This document shows, one piece after another, positions 6,868 through 13,813 of a stretch of 13,813 nucleotides of DNA. The stretch spans positions 4,462 to 18,274 of the forward strand of contig CAJUNZ010000058.1 of the NCBI GenBank assembly GCA_910587755.1, written 5' to 3'. A model generated the notes under the pieces. The model worked only from the letters and a program-made list of their open reading frames with translations. It was not told the origin of the DNA and ran no database searches. How positions within the stretch are numbered: position 1 is the stretch's first letter; each line of letters starts with the position of its first letter. The position numbers were made by a program, and so were the translations under genes. Source of the stretch: an uncultured Acetatifactor sp. (lineage in GTDB: Bacteria > Bacillota > Clostridia > Lachnospirales > Lachnospiraceae).

Positions 6868-6935
6868 CAGGTCGGAGGGCCCAGGTATCATGGGATATAT
6901 GTATCTGGCGTTATTTTTTCAGGAGGGCATATGTT

Positions 6936-7319
6936 ATGAACAAGGAAAAGGAAATGGAAAAGAGCACAACGGTACTGGATGCCAGGAAAAGTGTCGGCGT
7001 GGTGCAGATTGCCGATGATGTAGTGGCGATGATTGCATCCCTTGCGGCTACCGAGGTGGACGGCGTCAGTGCCATGGCGGGAAATATCACCAATGAACTT
7101 ATGGGCAGGGTGGGCATGAAAAAACTCACCAAAGGTGTGAGAGTGGACGTGGCGGAGGGCTGCGTGAAGGTAAACCTTGCCGTTACAATGGAGTATGGTT
7201 ACAATATTCCTGCCACTTGCCATCAGGTGCAGGTCAAAGTAAAGGCGGCTATTGAAAATATGACCGGCTTGAACTGCACGGATGTCAACATCCGCATTGC
7301 GGGTGTGAAAGTGCGCTGA
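6936..7319 (+). CDS. Asp23/Gls24 family envelope stress protein (YqhY-like)
   Basis: The product is 127 residues, almost all of it an Asp23/Gls24 (DUF322) domain. Signatures are VGVVQIADDVVAMIASLAATEVDGVSAMAG (20-49) and VRVDVAEGCVKVNLAVTMEYGYNIPATCHQVQVKVKAAIENMTGL. There is no signal peptide or membrane segment, so it is cytoplasmic or peripheral. The family includes alkaline-shock protein Asp23 and B. subtilis YqhY, which sits beside nusB and is linked to control of acetyl-CoA carboxylase. The neighbourhood here (directly before nusB) is the YqhY one, although the acc genes are not next to it. AGGAGGG (6921-6927) precedes the ATG by eight bases. An overlapping ATG at 6931 is out of frame and stops at once. 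nusB follows 40 bp downstream. Confidence 0.92.
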   Translation: MNKEKEMEKSTTVLDARKSVGVVQIADDVVAMIASLAATEVDGVSAMAGNITNELMGRVGMKKLTKGVRVDVAEGCVKVNLAVTMEYGYNIPATCHQVQVKVKAAIENMTGLNCTDVNIRIAGVKVR

Positions 7320-7359
7320 GGGGCACAACAGGCAGGTTTTGAATAAGCAAGAAGGACAA

Positions 7360-7773
7360 ATGCGCACTATGGGAAGACATGAGCAGAGAGAACAGGTTTT
7401 CAGGCTGTTGTTTCAGGTAGAGTTTCACCGGCCGGAGGAAATGCCCAGGCAGATGAGGCTTTTTGTGGAAGATAATGAAGTGGTTGATTCTCAGAAGGCA
7501 GCGGATGAGATTGAGTCGCGCTGTCAGTCTATCCGGGAGAAAATTCCTGAGATAGACAAGCTGATCGACGACAATACGGAGCGGTGGGATACCACCCGCA
7601 TGGGAAAGGTGGAACTGGCCGTGCTGCGTCTGGCGGTATATGAGATGTGTTATGACGATGATATACCGGTGGGGGTTGCCATTGATGAGGCGGTGGAATT
7701 TGCCAAAAATTACGGACAGGAGAATTCAGGCGGTTTCGTCAATGCCATTTTGGCCAAGATTGCGAAGCTGTGA
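7360..7773 (+). CDS. nusB: Transcription antitermination factor NusB
   Basis: The product is 137 residues from ATG 7360, the normal NusB length. NusB binds boxA RNA with ribosomal protein S10 and supports antitermination and processing of rRNA transcripts. Family features are the N-terminal GRHEQREQVFRLLFQVEF helix, WDTTRMGKVELAVLRLAVYEMCYDDDIPVGVAIDEAVEFAKNYG in the middle to C-terminal part, and the ending GGFVNAILAKIA. The start is uncertain. TTG 7339 would add seven residues with no good ribosome binding site. ATG 7360 has AAGGA (7352-7356) only three bases upstream. ATG 7369 is 12 bases from the same motif and would begin at the conserved GRHEQRE. xseA starts 15 bp downstream, so the genes are almost certainly co-transcribed. 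folD, usually next in Bacillus, is absent. Confidence 0.95.
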   Translation: MRTMGRHEQREQVFRLLFQVEFHRPEEMPRQMRLFVEDNEVVDSQKAADEIESRCQSIREKIPEIDKLIDDNTERWDTTRMGKVELAVLRLAVYEMCYDDDIPVGVAIDEAVEFAKNYGQENSGGFVNAILAKIAKL

Positions 7774-7788
7774 GGCGGATAAGGCAGG

Positions 7789-9006
7789 GTGATTGACATT
7801 CGGAATGTATATACGGTAGGACAACTGAATTCCTATGTGAGAAATATGTTCACACAGGATTACCTGCTGAGGAACCTTTTTGTAAAGGGCGAGGTGAGCA
7901 ACTGCAAGTATCATTCCTCCGGCCATATTTATTTTACGCTGAAGGACGGAAAGGGAGCCATAAGCTGCGTTATGTTTTCAGGCAGCCGCGGGGGTCTCTC
8001 TTTTCGCATGTCTGAAGGGCAGCAGGTTATCGTGGGCGGATATGTGGATGTGTACGAGAGGGATGGGAAATATCAGCTCTATGCCAAAGAGGTGCTGCTG
8101 GACGGCAGTGGGCAGCTCTATGAGAAATTTGAGCGGCTGAAACAGGAGCTGCTTGCGGCGGGGCTTTTTGCGCCGGAGCACAAAAGGCCTCTTCCAAAGT
8201 ATATTCGCACCCTGGGGGTGGTGACTGCGGACACTGGAGCGGCCGTGCGGGATATTATCCAGGTGGCAGGGAGAAGGAATCCTTATGTGCAAATAATTCT
8301 CTGCCCGGCCATTGTCCAGGGGGAGGCTGCCGCGCCGAGCATTGTCCGGGGCATCCAGTCTCTGGAGTCTCTGGGGGTGGATGTGATGATTGTGGGCCGG
8401 GGCGGCGGTTCCATAGAAGATCTTTGGGCTTTTAACGAGAGAGAGGTGGCTCAGGCGGTATTTGACTGCCAGGTGCCGGTGATCTCTGCGGTGGGCCACG
8501 AGACGGACACTACGATTATAGATTTTGTGGCGGATCTTCGGGCGCCCACTCCCTCGGCGGCAGCGGAGCTGGCGGTGGCGGACATTCGGGATATCCTGGG
8601 CCAGATGGCTTTTTATGAGGATGCCCTGGGCCGGCTGATGCAGGGAACGATCCAGGGCAGGCGCGGCCGCCTGGACAGCCTGGGCCTGAAGCTCAGGATT
8701 GTCAGCCCTCTTCATAGAATCAGTGAGAAAAAGATGGAGGCCGTTTCGGCGGAGGAAAGGCTTTTGGAAGCCATGGGGCGGGTGGTGCAGAAAAAACGCC
8801 ATGCTCTGGAAATTTATATTGAGCGGATGAAGGGACTTTCCCCTTTAGAAAGACTTGGCAGCGGCTGTGCCTATGTGACGGACGGGGAGGGCAGGAATAT
8901 CCGCTCCGTGGAACAGGCGGCAGCAGGACAGGCTCTGGCCGTGCGGGTAAAAGACGGAATTATTGACGTGGTGGTATCCGGAACCAAACGGCAGGAGCTT
9001 CCCTGA
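7789..9006 (+). CDS. xseA: Exodeoxyribonuclease VII large subunit
   Basis: The product is 405 residues. Exonuclease VII degrades single-stranded DNA in both directions to oligonucleotides and is built from one XseA and several XseB chains. An N-terminal OB-fold DNA-binding domain (about 5-100) contains VKGEVSNCKYHSSGHIYFTLKD. The catalytic domain (about 125-400) carries GVVTADTGAAVRDI (143-156), GRGGGSIEDLWAFNE (203-217) and ISAVGHETDTTIIDFVADLRAPTPSAAAEL (232-261), all family signatures. A coiled-coil region for XseB binding follows, then the C-terminal GSGCAYVTDGEG segment. The start is GTG 7789, because the next in-frame ATG (codon 20) would remove conserved N-terminal residues; AAGG (7781-7784) is a weak ribosome binding site. 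nusB ends 15 bp upstream. Confidence 0.97.
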   Translation: MIDIRNVYTVGQLNSYVRNMFTQDYLLRNLFVKGEVSNCKYHSSGHIYFTLKDGKGAISCVMFSGSRGGLSFRMSEGQQVIVGGYVDVYERDGKYQLYAKEVLLDGSGQLYEKFERLKQELLAAGLFAPEHKRPLPKYIRTLGVVTADTGAAVRDIIQVAGRRNPYVQIILCPAIVQGEAAAPSIVRGIQSLESLGVDVMIVGRGGGSIEDLWAFNEREVAQAVFDCQVPVISAVGHETDTTIIDFVADLRAPTPSAAAELAVADIRDILGQMAFYEDALGRLMQGTIQGRRGRLDSLGLKLRIVSPLHRISEKKMEAVSAEERLLEAMGRVVQKKRHALEIYIERMKGLSPLERLGSGCAYVTDGEGRNIRSVEQAAAGQALAVRVKDGIIDVVVSGTKRQELP

Positions 9007-9020
9007 GAGCTGAAAATATT

Positions 9021-9126
9021 GTGAGATAGAAACTTTTTCCGGAAGAAGGATGCTGTGGGACTTGCAGAAATGTCGGAAGCGGACTTTGCGGGATAGGAGC
9101 TTACGTCGGAAGAAGGGATCTGTGGG
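9021..9126. repeat. Degenerate 67-bp tandem duplication between xseA and xseB
   Basis: Bases 9021-9059 and 9088-9126 align at a constant offset of 67. The best-conserved part is 20 bp (9040-9059 against 9107-9126), where cggaagaagg and ctgtggg are shared. A related fragment, gtcggaagcggact, lies between them at 9072-9085. It fills about half of a 198-bp gap between two genes that are often adjacent or overlapping. No open frame or promoter was convincing here. Confidence 0.55.
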
Positions 9127-9173
9127 TTTGGAATACCGGTATGTGTGAAGATTTTGCAGGAGAGCATAGATAA

Positions 9174-9189
9174 GCCCGTTTGGACGGGC
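9174..9189 (+). promoter_or_regulatory. Small hairpin upstream of xseB
   Basis: A perfect 6-bp stem, gcccgt (9174-9179) with acgggc (9184-9189), with a four-base loop. It sits directly before the strong xseB ribosome binding site (9193-9198). No T-run follows, so it is not a canonical terminator. It may influence xseB translation, or it may mean nothing. Confidence 0.35.
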
Positions 9190-9204
9190 AGGGGAGGGAC
9201 AAGC

Positions 9205-9441
9205 ATGGAGGAACAAACAAGGCAGCCCAGCCTGGAGGAAAATTTTGCCAAACTGGAAGAGATCATTGTGCGGCTTGAGGCGGAGGATATCTCCTTAGAG
9301 GATGCTTTCTCGGCATATAGCCAGGGGATGACAGTTCTGAAACAGTGCAGTGACCAGATTGACCGGGTGGAAAAGCGGGTGCTGAAACTGAGCGAGAACG
9401 GACAGTTGGAGGAATTTTGTGATGCGGACGGAAGATTTTGA
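9205..9441 (+). CDS. xseB: Exodeoxyribonuclease VII small subunit
   Basis: The product is 78 residues, the usual XseB size. XseB is a small helical-hairpin protein that binds the XseA coiled coil and is needed for active exonuclease VII. The signature LEENFAKLEEIIVRLEAEDISLEDAFSAYSQGMTVLKQCSDQIDRVEKRVLKL (10-62) is textbook for the family. ATG 9205 was chosen because GGAGGG (9193-9198) lies six bases upstream. An in-frame GTG at 9145 would add a 20-residue N-terminal extension and lacks a comparable site. The last 20 bases overlap the ispA start, so translation is probably coupled. Confidence 0.96.
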   Translation: MEEQTRQPSLEENFAKLEEIIVRLEAEDISLEDAFSAYSQGMTVLKQCSDQIDRVEKRVLKLSENGQLEEFCDADGRF

Positions 9442-10372
9442 GAGAGCGCTCCTGGAGAAAAAAGAGGTTGTTGACCGGATACTTATGAGGTTTCTGCCGG
9501 AGGAGACAGGACTTCAGGGCAGGGCTGCGGCTGCCATGAACTATAGTCTGCTGGCAGGCGGTAAGCGGCTGCGGCCTATTCTGATGCAGGAGACCTACAG
9601 AATGTGCGGGGGTACGGACAGCCCGGTGGTTGAGCATTTTATGGCTGCCATAGAAATGATCCATACCTATTCCCTTGTCCATGACGATCTTCCGGCCATG
9701 GACAACGACGAACAGCGCAGGGGGAAAGAGACCACCTGGCATAAGTATGGGGAGACCATGGGGATTCTGGCCGGGGACGGACTTCTCAACTATGCCTTTG
9801 AGACAGCCGCCGGTGGGTTTTTCTGCTGCAGCCCGGCCCCGGAGGAGAAGCTTGTCTGGATGGAGCGGACGGCGGAGGCCCTTTCCCTGCTTGCCCGAAA
9901 AGCAGGCATTTATGGGATGATCGGCGGTCAGGCAGTGGATGTGATGGCGGAGAAAAACCAGGAGGACACAGAACTCTGCGCCCGGACCCTGACCCGGGAG
10001 CAGCTTCTTTTCATTCATGAACATAAGACAGGGGCTCTGATAGAGGCGTCCATGATGGTGGGAGCGATTTTGGCCGGAGCTGCCCGGGAACAGGTGACAG
10101 CGCTGGAAAAATGCGCCCGGAATATGGGGGTTGCCTTCCAGATCCAGGACGACATACTGGATGTGGTGGGAAATGAGGCAGAGCTGGGCAAGCCCACAGG
10201 GAGCGATGCCCAGAATCAGAAACAGACTTATGTGACCCTGCACGGCCTGGATCAGGCCCGGGCGGACGTGGAGTCCCTGTCCCGGGAGGCAGCGGCAGTT
10301 TTGGACGGCTTTGAGGGAGAAAAGGATTTTCTGAAGCAATTGATTTTTTCACTGGTGGACCGGAGAAAGTAA
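9422..10372 (+). CDS. ispA: Farnesyl diphosphate synthase (polyprenyl synthetase family)
   Basis: The product is 316 residues. It condenses isopentenyl diphosphate with dimethylallyl and geranyl diphosphate to make farnesyl diphosphate, the precursor for undecaprenyl and quinone side chains. The family motifs are present: GGKRLRP (46-52), the first Asp-rich motif with two residues inserted, DDLPAMD (88-94), KTG (202-204), FQIQDDILD (239-247, second Asp-rich motif), and GKPTGSD (256-262). The residues before the first motif, IHTYSLVH, match E. coli-type FPP synthases, though longer-chain activity cannot be excluded. ATG 9422 is preferred. GTG 9419 one codon earlier shares the GGAGGA ribosome binding site (9408-9413), which is inside xseB. 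dxs follows after 99 bp. Confidence 0.94.
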   Translation: MRTEDFERALLEKKEVVDRILMRFLPEETGLQGRAAAAMNYSLLAGGKRLRPILMQETYRMCGGTDSPVVEHFMAAIEMIHTYSLVHDDLPAMDNDEQRRGKETTWHKYGETMGILAGDGLLNYAFETAAGGFFCCSPAPEEKLVWMERTAEALSLLARKAGIYGMIGGQAVDVMAEKNQEDTELCARTLTREQLLFIHEHKTGALIEASMMVGAILAGAAREQVTALEKCARNMGVAFQIQDDILDVVGNEAELGKPTGSDAQNQKQTYVTLHGLDQARADVESLSREAAAVLDGFEGEKDFLKQLIFSLVDRRK

Positions 10373-10471
10373 GGCAGGTTCCGATGGGCAGGAGTCTTGG
10401 AAGTGACTCATTCGGGCCTGGGACAGAGAGACATTTTCAGGTATGACAAAAGGGAAGGGTGAGGCAGGGAT

Positions 10472-12346
10472 ATGTTGCTGGATACCATTGAACAGGCAAA
10501 TGACATTAAGAAGATAAAGAAAGAAGAGCTTGGAGAACTTGCCCAGGAGATCAGGGATTTTCTGATACAGGGCATCAGTGTCACAGGGGGACATCTGGGC
10601 TCAAATCTGGGGGTGGTGGAGCTGACCATGGCGCTGCATCTTGTCCTGAACCTGCCTGAAGATAAGATTATCTGGGATGTGGGGCATCAGTCCTACACAC
10701 ATAAAATTCTCACCGGACGCAAGGACGGTTTTGAATCTCTGCGCCAGTTTCGTGGTCTAAGTGGTTTTCCCAAGCGAAAAGAAAGTGACTGTGATGCCTT
10801 TGAAACAGGGCACAGCTCTACCTCCGTCTCCGCAGGGCTGGGGCTTGTGAAAGCCAGGGATATCAATGGAGGGAAGAATACCATAGTCTCTGTCATAGGG
10901 GATGGATCCCTCACAGGGGGCATGGCATATGAGGCGCTGAACAATGCCTCCAAACTGGAGACCAACTTTATCATTGTGCTCAATGACAACAACATGTCCA
11001 TCTCCGAAAATGTGGGAGGCGTGTCCCAGTATCTGAATTATATCCGCACTGCCACCGGCTATCTGGACCTGAAGAAGGGAATATACAATGCTCTCCACGG
11101 CACCAAAAGGGGAAAGGGCACTATCAACACCCTTCGCAGGGCCAAAAGCAGTTTTAAGCAGCTGGTGATCCCCGGCATGTTTTTTGAAGACATGGGCGTT
11201 ACTTATCTTGGGCCTGTGGACGGTCATGACATCGGTTCCATGACCGCTGTTTTCAATGCGGCCAAGCGGGTGAAGGGGCCAGTTCTGGTGCATGTGCTCA
11301 CCCAGAAGGGCAGGGGATTTGCCCCTGCAGAGCGCCATCCGGCCAGATTCCACGGCACGGAGCCCTTTGACATTGAGACGGGTATTCCCTCCCATCCCAG
11401 AACCGTGGCCAACTACACGGACATCTTTTCCACGGTCATGTGTAAGCTGGGCCAGAGGGATGATAAGATTGTGGCGGTCACAGCGGCCATGCCTGACGGG
11501 ACGGGACTGAAAAGATTTCACAACATGTATCCCAACCGTTTTTTTGACGTGGGAATTGCCGAGGAGCACGCTGTGACTTTTGCGGCGGGGCTGGCGGTGG
11601 GAGGCATGAAACCCATTGTGGCGGTGTATTCTTCCTTTCTTCAGAGGGCCTATGACCAGATCCTGCACGATGTGTGTCTTCAGAACCTGCCTGTGGTCTT
11701 TGCCGTGGACAGGGCAGGGCTGGTGGGCAGCGACGGCGAGACACATCAGGGAATCTTTGATCTGACCTACCTCACCGGCATCCCCAACATGCATGTGTGC
11801 GCGCCCAAAAACAAGTGGGAGCTCTCGGATATGCTGAAATTTGCGGTGGGACTGGGACGGCCTGTGGCAGTGCGTTATCCCAGGGGCACTGCCTACGCGG
11901 GACTGCAGGAATACCGGGAGCCCATTGCCCTTGGGAAGGCGGAGTGGATCTATCGGGAGGGGGAAATTGCCCTCTTTGCCCTGGGCAGTATGGTGAAGAC
12001 GGCGCTGGACGTGCGCCAGGCCCTTCTGGAGCAGGGGCGCAGGGTAAGTCTGGTGAATGCCCGTTTTGCTAAGCCCATAGACGAGGAGGCGGTTCTGGAG
12101 GCCTGCGCCGAACACAAGCTCCTTGTTACCATGGAGGAAAATGTCTTCTGCGGCGGGTTCGGGGAGAAGGTTCTGGATCTGGTGAACCGGAAGGGAATGC
12201 ACTGCCGGGTAATGAATATCTGCATTCCAGACGCCTATGTGGAACACGGCAATGTGGAACTGCTTAAGAAAAAAGTGGGCATTGACGGGGAGAGCATTGT
12301 GGAGAAAATACAGGAGTGGTGCCTGGGAGAGGCGGGGGCTGAATGA
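10472..12346 (+). CDS. dxs: 1-deoxy-D-xylulose-5-phosphate synthase
   Basis: The product is 624 residues, the family's normal length. This thiamine diphosphate enzyme joins pyruvate and glyceraldehyde 3-phosphate, the first and flux-controlling step of the MEP isoprenoid pathway. Seen motifs: GGHLGSNLG (39-47, with the conserved His), DVGHQSYTHKILTGR (69-83), the ThDP/Mg motif GDGSLTGGMAYEALNNA starting at 143 and ending in NDNNMSIS (171-178), GIAEEHAVTFAAGLA (361-375) with the catalytic Glu at 364, and DRAGLVGSDGETHQG (413-427). All three transketolase-type domains are complete. ATG 10472 has GAGG seven bases upstream. No clear promoter is seen in the 99-bp gap after ispA. The stop overlaps the tlyA start (ATGA). 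With ispA it forms an isoprenoid pair. Confidence 0.97.
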   Translation: MLLDTIEQANDIKKIKKEELGELAQEIRDFLIQGISVTGGHLGSNLGVVELTMALHLVLNLPEDKIIWDVGHQSYTHKILTGRKDGFESLRQFRGLSGFPKRKESDCDAFETGHSSTSVSAGLGLVKARDINGGKNTIVSVIGDGSLTGGMAYEALNNASKLETNFIIVLNDNNMSISENVGGVSQYLNYIRTATGYLDLKKGIYNALHGTKRGKGTINTLRRAKSSFKQLVIPGMFFEDMGVTYLGPVDGHDIGSMTAVFNAAKRVKGPVLVHVLTQKGRGFAPAERHPARFHGTEPFDIETGIPSHPRTVANYTDIFSTVMCKLGQRDDKIVAVTAAMPDGTGLKRFHNMYPNRFFDVGIAEEHAVTFAAGLAVGGMKPIVAVYSSFLQRAYDQILHDVCLQNLPVVFAVDRAGLVGSDGETHQGIFDLTYLTGIPNMHVCAPKNKWELSDMLKFAVGLGRPVAVRYPRGTAYAGLQEYREPIALGKAEWIYREGEIALFALGSMVKTALDVRQALLEQGRRVSLVNARFAKPIDEEAVLEACAEHKLLVTMEENVFCGGFGEKVLDLVNRKGMHCRVMNICIPDAYVEHGNVELLKKKVGIDGESIVEKIQEWCLGEAGAE

Positions 12347-13170
12347 AGGAACGGCTTGACGTCATGCTGGTAAAGCGGGCCCTGGCGTCCTCCCGGGAGA
12401 AGGCCCAGGAGATGATTCGCTCCGGCAGTGTCTATGTGGACGGAAAACAGGCGGTAAAGGCGGGCTCTTTTGTGGAGGAAGGCGCGGTTCTGGAAGTGCG
12501 GGGGGAGACTCTCCGGTATGTGGGCCGGGGTGGATTAAAACTGGAGAAGGCTCTGGAGACATGGAAGATCCGCCTGGAAGGTCTGGTCTGCATGGACGTG
12601 GGCGCATCCACAGGGGGCTTTACGGACTGCATGCTGCAGCAGGGAGCAGCCAGAGTGTATTCCGTGGATGTTGGCAGGGGGCAGCTGGCCCCTGTGCTGC
12701 GGCAGGACCCCAGGGTGATCTGCATGGAGCAGACAAATTTCCGGTATATGACTCGGGAAGATCTGCAGGAACAGCCGGCTTTTATCAGTGTGGATGTGTC
12801 GTTTATCTCACTGGAAAAAATGCTGGGCCCTGCCATGGCGCTGCTGCGGCCAGGGGGCAGGATGGTCTGTCTGATCAAGCCTCAGTTTGAAGCGGGCCGG
12901 GGCCGGGTGGGAAAAAAGGGCGTGGTCAGGCAGCCTGGCATTCACAGGGAAGTGATAGGGGGGATTGTGGACCTGGCGGATCTGGCCGGATTTTCCGTGC
13001 TTGGCCTGGACTATTCCCCCATAAAGGGGCCGGAGGGAAATGTGGAGTATCTGATTTTCCTGGAAAAGCCTCTGGAGGCCGGGAGCCGGGAGAGCCGCAG
13101 TCAGTCTCTGAGTCTGTCCTGGCAGCAGTTGATTGCCCGGACTGTGAAGGCGGCAGGGGAGAGCCTATGA
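12343..13170 (+). CDS. tlyA: TlyA family rRNA (cytidine-2'-O)-methyltransferase
   Basis: The product is 275 residues. An N-terminal S4 RNA-binding domain (1-65: RLDVMLVKRALASSREKAQEMIRSGSVYVDG) is followed by an FtsJ-like Rossmann methyltransferase. The SAM-binding motif is DVGASTGGFTDC (85-96). Candidate catalytic residues of the K-D-K-E type are K66 (RGGLKL), D151 (SVDVSFIS), K179 (LIKPQFE) and E235 (NVEY). Mycobacterial TlyA 2'-O-methylates 16S and 23S rRNA and affects capreomycin susceptibility; the older 'hemolysin A' label is not a good functional call. B. subtilis YqxC is the positional equivalent, directly after dxs. The gene starts within the dxs stop and ends within the nadK start (ATGA at both ends), so the three are translated as a block. 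Confidence 0.94.
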   Translation: MKERLDVMLVKRALASSREKAQEMIRSGSVYVDGKQAVKAGSFVEEGAVLEVRGETLRYVGRGGLKLEKALETWKIRLEGLVCMDVGASTGGFTDCMLQQGAARVYSVDVGRGQLAPVLRQDPRVICMEQTNFRYMTREDLQEQPAFISVDVSFISLEKMLGPAMALLRPGGRMVCLIKPQFEAGRGRVGKKGVVRQPGIHREVIGGIVDLADLAGFSVLGLDYSPIKGPEGNVEYLIFLEKPLEAGSRESRSQSLSLSWQQLIARTVKAAGESL

Positions 13171-13813
13171 AACATTTTTTGATATATGCCAACGAACGCA
13201 AAGACAAAAACCTGGCGGCGGCCAGGCAGATTCAGAGATATCTGGAGCTGAAGGGCAAGCATGTGACTCTGCTGAAGAATCAGGACTCTTCGGCAGGGCA
13301 GGAACCTTCTGCAGAGCGGGCGTGTCCGGCAGGGCAGGAACCTTCTGCAGGGCGGGCGTGTCCGGCAGGGCAGGGACCTTCTGCAGGGCAGGGTCCCCCG
13401 GACAGCTGCCTGTTGGTGCTGGGAGGGGACGGCACGGTGCTTCAGGCGGTGAGGGAGTACCGGCACAGAGCGCTTCCCATCATCGGTGTGAATCTGGGGA
13501 CACTGGGATATATGACAGAGATAGAGATGCCCAACCTGGAAGAATCCCTGGACCGGCTGATAGCGGGGGATTTTGTGCGGGAGAGCAGAATGATGCTGAA
13601 AGGCATGGTACATTTTTCACATGGGGGGTCCGAGGAAGGATTTGCCCTGAATGACATAGTGATCTCCAGAAGCGGTTCCCTGCAGATTATCAAATTTAGT
13701 ATCTATGTAAACGGACAGTTCCTAAACGATTATCATGCGGATGGGATGATTGTAACAACGCCAACAGGCTCAACAGGCTACAATCTGTCGGCAGGAGGTC
13801 CCCTGGTGGAGCC
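13167..13813 (+). CDS. nadK: NAD kinase, partial (3' end beyond window)
   Basis: 215 complete codons are visible and the frame is open to the window edge. NAD kinase phosphorylates NAD to NADP and is essential. The nucleotide-binding motif LGGDGTVLQAV (85-95) with D88, the region PIIGVNLGTLGYMTEIE (104-120), LNDIVISR (161-168) and ADGMIVTTPTGSTGYNLSAGGPLVEP (from 191) identify the family firmly. Residues 42-77, between the first strand-helix unit and GGDGT, are a Pro/Gly/Ala/Ser-rich stretch encoded by three 36-bp repeats and fall in a surface loop of the family. ATG 13167 overlaps the tlyA stop. The next genes in this neighbourhood would typically be argR, recN and spoIVB, which are not visible. 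Confidence 0.95.
   Translation, partial: MKHFLIYANERKDKNLAAARQIQRYLELKGKHVTLLKNQDSSAGQEPSAERACPAGQEPSAGRACPAGQGPSAGQGPPDSCLLVLGGDGTVLQAVREYRHRALPIIGVNLGTLGYMTEIEMPNLEESLDRLIAGDFVRESRMMLKGMVHFSHGGSEEGFALNDIVISRSGSLQIIKFSIYVNGQFLNDYHADGMIVTTPTGSTGYNLSAGGPLVE
13291..13398 (+). repeat. Three tandem 36-bp in-frame repeats in nadK
   Basis: Units are 13291-13326, 13327-13362 and 13363-13398. Units 1 and 2 differ at one base (a to g at 13350). Unit 3 has drifted mainly at its 3' end. Each encodes 12 residues: SAGQEPSAERAC, PAGQEPSAGRAC and PAGQGPSAGQGP. Because 36 is a multiple of three, copy-number change would preserve the reading frame. Confidence 0.95.

Noticed and set aside
6914..6935. Intrinsic terminator before asp23 based on the T-run
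   Set aside because: The nearest strong stem (6850-6867) ends about 45 bases before the T-run and the intervening stems are weak, so the geometry does not fit.
10373..10471. Promoter for dxs in the ispA-dxs gap
   Set aside because: No -35/-10 pair with acceptable spacing was found. Only a weak gagtc/gactc hairpin (10392-10409) is visible, which is not convincing.
12343..13170. Hemolysin / virulence factor annotation often given to TlyA homologues
   Set aside because: The S4 plus FtsJ-type methyltransferase architecture with SAM motif supports an rRNA methyltransferase; nothing indicates a pore-forming toxin.
13291..13398. CRISPR-like array
   Set aside because: The three units are directly contiguous with no spacers and lie in frame within nadK.

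Overview
This window looks like a chromosomal segment from a spore-forming, moderately GC-rich clostridium, most likely Lachnospiraceae. That placement is inferred from gene content and order; the species cannot be named from sequence alone. Every convincing gene lies on the + strand. The backbone is the conserved Firmicutes neighbourhood spoIIIA - (acc genes) - asp23/yqhY - nusB - (folD) - xseA - xseB - ispA - dxs - tlyA - (argR - recN - spoIVB - spo0A). Here the acc genes are replaced by other genes, folD is absent between nusB and xseA, and nadK follows tlyA, as is common in clostridia.

Layout. (1) 1-185: a duplicated, palindromic repeat directly upstream of spoIIIAF. (2) 186-2210: spoIIIAF, spoIIIAG and spoIIIAH, the distal end of the spoIIIA operon, which builds the mother-cell side of the channel between mother cell and forespore. 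(3) 2211-5185: an extended -10 promoter, a strongly structured GC-rich leader, deoB (phosphopentomutase) and prfC (release factor RF3). (4) 5183-5502: a MITE-like palindromic element plus an inverted, partly deleted relative. The first three bases of the element are also the prfC stop codon. (5) 5541-6815: a putative lipoprotein with a transglutaminase-like Cys-His-Asp triad. (6) 6801-7773: a second extended -10 promoter, a hairpin leader, asp23 and nusB. (7) 7789-10372: xseA, an unusual 198-bp gap with a degenerate 67-bp duplication, xseB and ispA. (8) 10472-13813: dxs, tlyA and nadK, tightly packed with ATGA overlaps. nadK runs off the window and carries three in-frame copies of a 36-bp repeat.

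How the genes fit together. xseA and xseB encode the two subunits of exonuclease VII. dxs and ispA supply the entry step and the farnesyl-diphosphate step of isoprenoid synthesis. nusB acts in rRNA antitermination and tlyA in rRNA 2'-O-methylation, so they share a ribosome theme with prfC. deoB and the transglutaminase lipoprotein look like lineage-specific insertions.

I found no phage, CRISPR, toxin-antitoxin or obvious new defence system. The unusual content is in the repeats: the array inside the spoIIIA operon, the palindromic element at the end of prfC, the structured deoB leader, and the minisatellite in nadK.
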